Source of the DNA: Hasllibacter sp. MH4015
GTDB lineage: Bacteria > Pseudomonadota > Alphaproteobacteria > Rhodobacterales > Rhodobacteraceae
DNA length: 64,000 bases
Assembly (NCBI RefSeq): GCF_020177575.1
Contig: NZ_JAHTBK010000001.1
Coordinates: forward strand, 1,195,875 to 1,259,874
Reading direction: 5' to 3'
The notes under the pieces were generated by a model. It saw only the letters and a program-made list of their open reading frames with translations. It had not been told where the DNA came from and searched no databases. The position numbers and the translations under genes are program-made. Each line of letters starts with the position of its first letter. Positions within the stretch are counted from its first letter, which is position 1. Below, in pieces: positions 58,115-64,000 of the stretch.

Positions 58115-59989
58115 ATGCAATATCATCTTGACGGCTACCGCTCGGGCGATCCTGCGGTCCATCCTGCGGATGAGAGGGTCGAGGCCGCGCGTGGCGATGT
58201 GGACGTGCTGATCGTCGGGTGCGGTCCCGCCGGTCTGACGCTTGCCGCGCAGCTGGCCGCGTTTCCTGACATCACGACATGCATCGTGGACCAAAAGGAT
58301 GGCCCGCTGGAGGTCGGGCAAGCCGACGGGATCGCGTGCCGTTCGATGGAGATGTTCGCAGCCTTCGGCTTCGCCGATCGCGTGATGAAGGAGGCGTATT
58401 GGGTCAACGAGGTGGCATTCTGGCGCCCGGATGCAGAGGGAAAACTGCACCGCGCCGACCGAATCCAGGATGTAGAGGACGACCTGTCGGAGATGCCGCA
58501 CGTCATCCTCAACCAGGCGCGGGTGCACGATTTCTACCTGGAGGTGATGGAGAATGCGCCAACCCGCCTGCGACCCGACTACGGGCGCCGATTGGTGGCG
58601 CTGAGGCGGGACAACCACGCGACCCATCCGCTTGAAGCCACGTTCGACGTTGCGGGAAGCGCGCCCACGACGATCCGCGCCCGGTACGTGGTGGGCTGCG
58701 ACGGTGCGCGGAGTGCCGTGCGAAAATCCCTTGGCCTGGCCCTGGAGGGAGAGGCCGCGCGGCAGCTTTGGGGCGTCATGGATGTGCTTGCCGTGACGGA
58801 TTTTCCCGATTTCCGCCTGAAAGCCGCGATCCAGTCCGCCGGTGACGGCAGCATCCTCCTCATCCCGCGAGAGGGCGGGTACATGGCGCGGCTCTATATC
58901 GAACTCGACGAATTGCATGGCGATGAACGGGCCGCGGACCGGGGTGTGAATGCGGATATGTTGATCGCGAAGGCGCGTGCCATCCTTGCGCCGTATCGCT
59001 TTGACGTGAGCGAGGTGGCGTGGTGGTCGGCCTATGAGATCGGTCAACGGGTCTGCGCACGTTTCGATGACGCCAAAGCGGGACAGGAGCCGCGGATTTT
59101 CATTGCGGGCGATGCCTGCCACACCCACAGCCCCAAGGCGGGGCAAGGGATGAACGTCTCCATGGCGGATGCCTTCAACCTCGGCTGGAAACTGGCGTCT
59201 GTTTTGCGCGGCCAGTCCGATCCGGCGCTTCTGCGGACGTATTCGGAGGAACGGCAGGCCAAGGCACAGGAGTTGATTGATTTCGACCGCGACATGGCGC
59301 GCCTGTTCAGTGCCAAGCCGAAGGATGCAGACGAAGCGGCGCAGTTTCAACAATACTTCAAGAAACATGGCCGCTACACGGCGGGGGTGGAAACACGCTA
59401 CGCGCCGTCGATCCTGACGGGTGGGACGACGCATCAGCATCTGGCCAAAGGGTTGGTGGTGGGCAAGCGGTTTCACTCCGCCCCCGTTGTCCGCATGGCC
59501 GACGCCAAGCCTATGCAACTGGGCCATATACTGAAAGCCGACGGGCGTTGGCGCGTGGTCGTCTTCGCCGGGGCGGATGATCGGGGCGCGCCGGGCGGTT
59601 CGATCGCGCGTCTGTGCGATTGGCTTGAACAGGGAGAGAACAGCCCCTTGCGGCGGGTGACACAAGACGGCGCCGATATCGACAGCGTCGTGGACGTCCG
59701 CGCCGTGTTTCAGCAGGGCCACCGCGACCTGACGCCCACCGACATGCCCTCGTTGCTGGTTCCGACGAAGGGAATATTCGGGTTGGTGGATTACGAGAAG
59801 GTGTTCTGCGCCGATCCGGCGCATGACATCTTCGATATGCGTGGGATTGACCGGCAAAACGGGGCCTTGATCGTCGTACGCCCGGATCAATTCGTGGCTC
59901 ATGTCCTGGTTCTGTCGGACCATGACGCGCTGTCCGCGGTATTCGATGCGGTTTTGCGCCCGGCCGGCAAAGAGAATCCCGACACCTGA
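58115..59989 (+). CDS. FAD-dependent aromatic monooxygenase (phenol / 3-hydroxybenzoate hydroxylase type)
   Basis: A 624-residue class A flavoprotein. GxGxxG motif VLIVGCGPAGLTLAAQ at about residues 31-46, DG motif VGCDGARSAVRK, GD motif FIAGDACHTHSPKAGQGMN at about residue 328, and a C-terminal thioredoxin-like domain characteristic of phenol 2-monooxygenase and 3-hydroxybenzoate 4-monooxygenase. It should ortho- or para-hydroxylate a phenolic ring with NADPH and O2. RBS GGGAGAGGG stands before ATG 58115, 14 bases after arsR. It may head the aromatic cluster downstream, but a palindromic operator separates it from the next gene. Confidence 0.85.
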   Translation: MQYHLDGYRSGDPAVHPADERVEAARGDVDVLIVGCGPAGLTLAAQLAAFPDITTCIVDQKDGPLEVGQADGIACRSMEMFAAFGFADRVMKEAYWVNEVAFWRPDAEGKLHRADRIQDVEDDLSEMPHVILNQARVHDFYLEVMENAPTRLRPDYGRRLVALRRDNHATHPLEATFDVAGSAPTTIRARYVVGCDGARSAVRKSLGLALEGEAARQLWGVMDVLAVTDFPDFRLKAAIQSAGDGSILLIPREGGYMARLYIELDELHGDERAADRGVNADMLIAKARAILAPYRFDVSEVAWWSAYEIGQRVCARFDDAKAGQEPRIFIAGDACHTHSPKAGQGMNVSMADAFNLGWKLASVLRGQSDPALLRTYSEERQAKAQELIDFDRDMARLFSAKPKDADEAAQFQQYFKKHGRYTAGVETRYAPSILTGGTTHQHLAKGLVVGKRFHSAPVVRMADAKPMQLGHILKADGRWRVVVFAGADDRGAPGGSIARLCDWLEQGENSPLRRVTQDGADIDSVVDVRAVFQQGHRDLTPTDMPSLLVPTKGIFGLVDYEKVFCADPAHDIFDMRGIDRQNGALIVVRPDQFVAHVLVLSDHDALSAVFDAVLRPAGKENPDT

Positions 59990-60043
59990 TTGCGTTTGTC
60001 GACGCGCCTTGACTCGCGCCCGGGAAACCCGCACCATTTCCAA

Positions 60044-60062
60044 ATTGAACACAGTGTTCAAT
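60044..60062. promoter_or_regulatory. Perfect 19-bp palindromic operator
   Basis: ATTGAACACAGTGTTCAAT is a perfect palindrome with a single central A. A TTGACT at 60009-60014 is a possible -35 element upstream. The site lies just before the alpha/beta hydrolase gene and so probably controls the cluster from 60.1 kb on. The regulator family (TetR, MarR, IclR or GntR) cannot be told from the site alone. Confidence 0.7.
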
Positions 60063-60126
60063 AGTGAACTACATGAACGCGCGTGCCGTAGGATCTATGC
60101 GCGCATTCGGGGGGAAGCACGGCGCG

Positions 60127-60966
60127 ATGGCTCAGCCAAGGCTCAAATCCAACGCTGGCTTGACGTATCTGGAGCGGGAAGGCTCTGGACCACGAATTGT
60201 CTTTCTGCACGGTATCGGGTCGAACGCGATGTCGTTTGCGCCGTTGTTCGAGGTGTTGCCGGGCGATCTGCATCTTTTGGCTTGGAACGCGCCGGGATAT
60301 CTGGGGTCCGACCCGCTGCCGTCCCCGTGGCCGATCGCAGACGATTATGCGGCGCGTCTTGCGACCTTTCTCGATGCCCTTGGGTTCGGGCGCGTGAACC
60401 TCGTCGGCCATTCCCTTGGCACCTTGATGGCCGCCGCCTTCGCGCGAGATTTTCCCGACCGGGTCCAAAGCCTCACCCTCGCCGCCGCTGCGAACGGATA
60501 CGGGGTGCCTCGGGGCGGCACGCTGCCCGACAAGGCCTGCGCGCGTCTGGAGGATCTGGCACGGCTCGGGCCGCAGGCATTCGCCATGGCGCGCGGCGCA
60601 AACCTTGTCCACGATCCTGAAAACAATGCCGATATCGTCGGGCATGTCACCGACGCAATGTCCCGGATCGAGCCGCATGGCTACGGGCAGGCCGTGCGCA
60701 TGTTGGCCTCCGGCGATCTTCCGGGGAACCTGGCCCATGTTCCCGCTCGACCGCGTTTCATCATCGGGGCTCAGGATCGGATCACGCCGCGAACCCAGAC
60801 GGACGCAGCCGCTGCGGCTTGGGCGAACGCTCACGGCGCACATCCCGAGATCACCGAAATCGAAGGGGCGGGCCACGCCGTCTACCTGCAACAGCCCGAT
60901 GCGTTCTGTGCCGCACTTTTGACCACTTTATCAGCCGCCACCGCCCAAACCCGAGAGGGAGCTTGA
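60127..60966 (+). CDS. Alpha/beta hydrolase of the aromatic cluster
   Basis: A 279-residue alpha/beta-fold hydrolase. Oxyanion-side motif VFLHGIGSNAMSF, nucleophile elbow VGHSLGT (serine), an aspartate in GAQDRITP and a histidine in EGAGHAVYLQQPD complete the triad. The reading frame is open from GTG 60064; ATG 60097 and ATG 60127 are alternatives, and 60127 is used because the family core begins directly after it. In aromatic pathways such hydrolases cut the meta-cleavage product or a lactone. The extradiol dioxygenase gene follows 1 base later. Confidence 0.8.
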   Translation: MAQPRLKSNAGLTYLEREGSGPRIVFLHGIGSNAMSFAPLFEVLPGDLHLLAWNAPGYLGSDPLPSPWPIADDYAARLATFLDALGFGRVNLVGHSLGTLMAAAFARDFPDRVQSLTLAAAANGYGVPRGGTLPDKACARLEDLARLGPQAFAMARGANLVHDPENNADIVGHVTDAMSRIEPHGYGQAVRMLASGDLPGNLAHVPARPRFIIGAQDRITPRTQTDAAAAAWANAHGAHPEITEIEGAGHAVYLQQPDAFCAALLTTLSAATAQTREGA

Positions 60967-60967
60967 G

Positions 60968-61876
60968 ATGACAGACGATATCAGACTGGACCACCTGCGT
61001 GGGATCGTGATGCGCGCGCCCGGAATTTCTGCGACGACCCCGTTCTACACCGAACAATGGGGCCTGAATGTCGCCCACGCGGAGGATGGGATCACCTACC
61101 TCCACGGGACGGGGGCGCAGCCTTTCATCTACGGTTTGAAGGACGACACGACCTACGGGATTGAATACATCCATTTCGGAATGCCGGACCGTGCGGGCGT
61201 CGATGCGCTTTTCCGTCACTTGCAGAACAAGGGTGCCGACCTGCGGTCGGCACCCAGTGATCTGGACGGTCCCTTCGGCGGCTACGGATTCGAGGTTGCC
61301 GATCCGGACCACCGCCGCCTGCGGATCAGCGCTGATGTCGCGTTGCGGCAGGCGGACGATGTCCACGCCTACCCGCGCAAGATCAGCCATGTGGTGTTGA
61401 ACTCCCCCGATATGGACGGGGTTCAGAAATGGTACGAGGAGATGTTGGGTTTCCGCACCAGCGACTATTCCGCCGACCAGATGGTGTTCCTGCGCTGCGG
61501 CAGCGATCATCACGCCATCGCCCTTGTGCGGTCGCAATACCCGTCCGTGAACCATGTGGCCTTCGAGATGCCGGGCATCGACAGTTTCATGCGCGGCATC
61601 GGCCGGATGAAGCAAAAGGGGCAGGTGCCCAGTTGGGGGCCGGGGCGGCATGGGCCAGGCAACAACCCGTTCGCCTATTTCGTCTCTCCCTCCGGTTTCG
61701 TCATCGAGTTCACGTCCGAGGTACAGCAGATTGACGAGGCGACCCACGAACCCAAAGTCTGGTCGCGCGAGGACCCGGAGGCGATGGATCAATGGATGAC
61801 CGCCGGGCCGCCGACGCCCGCACAACGTGCGGTCATGGCCGGACGGCCCGATCCGGGCTTCCCGAAGGGCGAATGA
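60968..61876 (+). CDS. Extradiol-type ring-cleavage dioxygenase (VOC superfamily)
   Basis: A 302-residue two-domain type I extradiol dioxygenase. The catalytic domain has the Fe(II) triad H141 (KISHVVLNS), H196 (VNHVAFE) and E247 (FVIEFTSE), with spacing like BphC-type enzymes; H181 in SDHHAIAL is a likely active-site base. The N-terminal domain (HLRGIVMRAP) is the inactive VOC repeat. It should open a catecholic ring next to the hydroxyl group. RBS GAGGGAG precedes ATG 60968. Confidence 0.85.
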   Translation: MTDDIRLDHLRGIVMRAPGISATTPFYTEQWGLNVAHAEDGITYLHGTGAQPFIYGLKDDTTYGIEYIHFGMPDRAGVDALFRHLQNKGADLRSAPSDLDGPFGGYGFEVADPDHRRLRISADVALRQADDVHAYPRKISHVVLNSPDMDGVQKWYEEMLGFRTSDYSADQMVFLRCGSDHHAIALVRSQYPSVNHVAFEMPGIDSFMRGIGRMKQKGQVPSWGPGRHGPGNNPFAYFVSPSGFVIEFTSEVQQIDEATHEPKVWSREDPEAMDQWMTAGPPTPAQRAVMAGRPDPGFPKGE

Positions 61877-61879
61877 TTC

Positions 61880-62671
61880 ATGGATCTGGGATTGAAAGAC
61901 CGCGTCGTTGTGGTGACCGGCGGCTCTTCGGGGATCGGATTGGCGGCTGTGCGCGTGTTTCTGGAGGACGGCGCGCGGGTGGCGTTCTGCGCGCGCGGGA
62001 TCGAACGGCTGGAGGTCGTCGCAGCGGAGCTGGCCGATGAATTTGGCGCGGACCGGGTACTGGCGCGGGCCTTTTCGGTTCTCGACGCGGACGCCGTCGC
62101 CGGTTTCGCCGGAGACGTGCAGGCGACGTTTGGCGGCTGCGATGCGCTGGTGACAAATGCGGGGCAGGGGCGCGTCTCTACCTTTGAGGATACCAGTGAT
62201 GCGGATTGGCGCGAGGAGCTGGAGTTGAAATTCTTCAGCCAACTCCACCCCATTCGCGCGTTTCAGGCGATGTTGCGCGAAAGCGAAGCAGGCGCCATCG
62301 TGGCGGTCAATTCGCTCCTTGCCCTGCAACCGGAGCCGCACATGGTCTGTACGTCCGCCGCCCGGGCCGGTTTGCAGAACCTGCTGAAGTCGTTGGCGAC
62401 GGAACTTGCCCCGCATATCCGCGTGAATTCCATCTTGCTTGGCCTTGTCGATAGCGCGCAGTGGCAACGCCGCTTTGATGCGCGGGACGATCCATCGCAA
62501 TCGCGGGATGAATGGTATGACGCGCTTGCGCGGACCAAGAAGATCCCCCTTGGCCGCCTTGGCCAGCCGAGTGAACCCGCGCGCGCCATCGCCTTCCTCG
62601 CCTCTCCGGCGGCCAGCTACATCACCGGTGCTAAACTCGAAATCTCCGGCGGCGTTTCGCGCTTTGCCTGA
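61880..62671 (+). CDS. Short-chain dehydrogenase/reductase with altered catalytic residues
   Basis: A 263-residue Rossmann-fold SDR. Cofactor motif TGGSSGIG is at residues 13-20, NAG at 93-95, and the catalytic serine S145. At the places of the usual Tyr and Lys, 13 and 17 residues on, are T158 and R162 (VCTSAARAGLQ). The standard YxxxK proton relay is therefore missing, although the overall fold is complete and the C-terminal GGVSRFA is normal. It may use another base, act on a different substrate class, or be a non-oxidoreductase. It starts 3 bases after the dioxygenase gene. Confidence 0.85.
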   Translation: MDLGLKDRVVVVTGGSSGIGLAAVRVFLEDGARVAFCARGIERLEVVAAELADEFGADRVLARAFSVLDADAVAGFAGDVQATFGGCDALVTNAGQGRVSTFEDTSDADWREELELKFFSQLHPIRAFQAMLRESEAGAIVAVNSLLALQPEPHMVCTSAARAGLQNLLKSLATELAPHIRVNSILLGLVDSAQWQRRFDARDDPSQSRDEWYDALARTKKIPLGRLGQPSEPARAIAFLASPAASYITGAKLEISGGVSRFA

Positions 62672-62690
62672 CCAGATACGGAAAATGCCC

Positions 62691-64000
62691 ATGTCCCAAA
62701 ATGTTGGCCACCAGATCGCCGAGGCGCTTGCCGATGCGGGCGTCACCACGATGTTCGGCGTGATTTCCATCCACAACATGCCCATTCTGGATGCAGTGGC
62801 CGAACAGGGGCGCATTCGCTTCATCCCCGCGCGGGGGGAGGCGGGTGCGATGAACATGGCCGATGCATTCAGCCGGGTGTCGGGGCAATTGGGCGTGGCC
62901 CTGACCTCTACCGGGACGGCGGCGGGTAATGCGGCGGGTGCGCAGGCGGAGGCGTTGACCGCAGGCAGCCGCGTGCTGCACCTGACCACCCAGATCGACC
63001 GCCCTTACATGGACCGGGACCGGGCGGCGATCCACGACGTGCCGAAGCAGCCGGAGATGCTGCGCGGCGTGTCGAAGGCGGTCTATCGCATCTGGGATGA
63101 GAACGGCGTGCTTGGCACCCTGGCCGCCGCGATCCGTGCCGCGATGACGCCGCCCACCGGTCCGGTCAGCCTTGAGGTTCCGGTGGATGTGCAGCGCGTA
63201 CCGGCCGTTTCAGGCATGAAACTGACGCCACCAAAGCCTGCATTGCCGCCGCTCAATGACGCGGCGCTGGATGCGCTGGCTGAAAAGGTGAAATCCGCCA
63301 AGCGCCCGATGATCTGGCTTGGCGGGGGCGCGCGGGGCGCGGCGGCCGAGGCGTTGGAGCTGGTGGAGCGTGGCTTTGGCGCGGTCAGCTCGACCCAGGG
63401 CCGCGGCGTCGTGCCGGAAAGCCACAAGGGCACGCTTGGCGCGTTCAACATGACGCCCGAGGCGGAAGGGATCTTCAAGAACGCCGATCTGATGATCGTC
63501 GTCGGCTCTCGCCTGCGGGGGAACGAGACGCGAAACAACAAGATGCCGCTGCCCAGACCGCTCTACCAGATCGACATGGAGCCGACCCAGGGCGGGCGCA
63601 ATTATCCGGTCGACGGGTTCATCTTCGGTTACGCAGCCGCGAGCTTGCGCGGCTTGTTGGATCGGTTGCCGGATACGCTCAACACCGATCCGCAATTGCA
63701 CTATGACATCGCGGTTGCGCGCGCGAAGTCCGAAGGCGCGCTGCGAGGGCGGCTCGGTCCCTATCAAGTCGTCGCCGATCACCTCCTGTCCGTGGTCCCT
63801 CAAGGCAATCACCCTTGGGTGCGCGATGTGACCATTTCCAATTCGACCTTCGGCAACCGCTACGTTCAGGTCGCGGCGTCCCATTTGGGGGTCCACGCGC
63901 TTGGCGGCGGGATCGGGCAGGGGATCGCCATGGCCATCGGCGCTGCGGCGGGCGCGGAGGCGCGGACCATTGCTTTGGTGGGCGACGGCGGCGCACAGCT
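62691..64000 (+). CDS. Thiamine-pyrophosphate-dependent enzyme, acetolactate-synthase-like (partial)
   Basis: The first 436 codons of a TPP enzyme that runs off the window end. The N-terminal PYR domain has the conserved glutamate in ARGEAGAMNMADAFSR and TSTGTAAGNAAG, then a central domain (IWLGGGARGAAAEAL), and the start of the PP domain with the GDGG metal/TPP motif at about residue 431. It groups with acetolactate synthase, benzoylformate decarboxylase and relatives. The start is ATG 62691 with an alternative at 62685. With the monooxygenase, dioxygenase, hydrolase and SDR it probably acts on a 2-oxo acid formed after ring opening. Confidence 0.85.
   Translation, partial: MSQNVGHQIAEALADAGVTTMFGVISIHNMPILDAVAEQGRIRFIPARGEAGAMNMADAFSRVSGQLGVALTSTGTAAGNAAGAQAEALTAGSRVLHLTTQIDRPYMDRDRAAIHDVPKQPEMLRGVSKAVYRIWDENGVLGTLAAAIRAAMTPPTGPVSLEVPVDVQRVPAVSGMKLTPPKPALPPLNDAALDALAEKVKSAKRPMIWLGGGARGAAAEALELVERGFGAVSSTQGRGVVPESHKGTLGAFNMTPEAEGIFKNADLMIVVGSRLRGNETRNNKMPLPRPLYQIDMEPTQGGRNYPVDGFIFGYAAASLRGLLDRLPDTLNTDPQLHYDIAVARAKSEGALRGRLGPYQVVADHLLSVVPQGNHPWVRDVTISNSTFGNRYVQVAASHLGVHALGGGIGQGIAMAIGAAAGAEARTIALVGDGGAQ

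Noticed and set aside
58097..60061. A 654-codon minus-strand frame opposite the FAD monooxygenase
   Set aside because: The plus-strand protein has all flavin-binding motifs; the antisense product has none.

Overview
The window is GC-rich chromosomal DNA from an alphaproteobacterium, most likely of the Rhodobacteraceae (Roseobacter/Rhodobacter group). Pointers to this are the trgA-trgB-cysK block known from Rhodobacter tellurite resistance, a CckA hybrid kinase, LexA boxes of the alphaproteobacterial GAAC-N7-GAAC type, and short intergenic GC-rich repeats containing an AAATATCCCGGGGG-like core. Apart from about 60 protein genes there are two tRNAs (Gly-CCC and Ser-GGA). I see no insertion sequence, prophage, CRISPR array or rRNA. 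Coding density is very high and many genes overlap by ATGA.

Layout. 1-8.6 kb: end of an unknown gene, a ureohydrolase, a reductive-dehalogenase-like Fe-S protein preceded by three 11-bp iterons, a LysE exporter, the zwf-pgl-pgi sugar-phosphate operon behind a LacI-type operator, a thioesterase, a phosphoglycolate phosphatase, a tiny membrane protein and tRNA-Gly. 8.9-15.9 kb (minus strand): a secreted FG-GAP/VCBS protein, then a corrinoid/one-carbon operon (PF13769-type small protein, MTHFR-like, methyl-THF methyltransferase-like, a membrane protein, RACo-like corrinoid reactivase). 16.2-31.8 kb: housekeeping and repair genes (ppx, a flavin-type oxidoreductase, rlmE, guaB, rsmB, cckA, a sulfotransferase, recA with SOS box and terminator, alaS, DUF1330, phrB, cfa). 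31.8-37.9 kb: trgA-trgB-cysK, a large MscS channel, a free-standing AlaX editing enzyme and tRNA-Ser. 38.1-43.0 kb: mgsA, then ugpBAEC behind CTGTCA repeats that look like a PHO-box cluster. 43.1-48.4 kb: an SHMT-like PLP enzyme and a four-gene Mn/Zn ABC transporter. 48.4-50.8 kb: Rieske protein-kynA-kynU. 50.9-56.3 kb: a radical SAM protein and a DUF4130-UdgX fusion, then otnK-otnC-otnI for four-carbon acid sugars. 56.3-58.1 kb: aqpS-arsH divergent from arsR. 58.1-64.0 kb: an aromatic-type catabolic cluster (FAD monooxygenase, alpha/beta hydrolase, extradiol-type dioxygenase, atypical SDR, TPP enzyme running off the end) with a perfect 19-bp palindromic operator.

The most interesting unit is the radical SAM plus DUF4130-UdgX pair at 50.9-53.6 kb. 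A perfect GAAC-N7-GAAC box, identical in architecture to the one before recA in the same window, ends 2 bases before the radical SAM start codon, and a TATAAC -10-like element lies about 6 bases before the ATG. This suggests a LexA-controlled, possibly leaderless DNA-damage operon built round a covalently trapping uracil-DNA glycosylase. Second in interest are the reductive-dehalogenase-like gene with its iterons, the ars/aromatic junction, and the corrinoid operon that lacks its own corrinoid protein and substrate methyltransferase.
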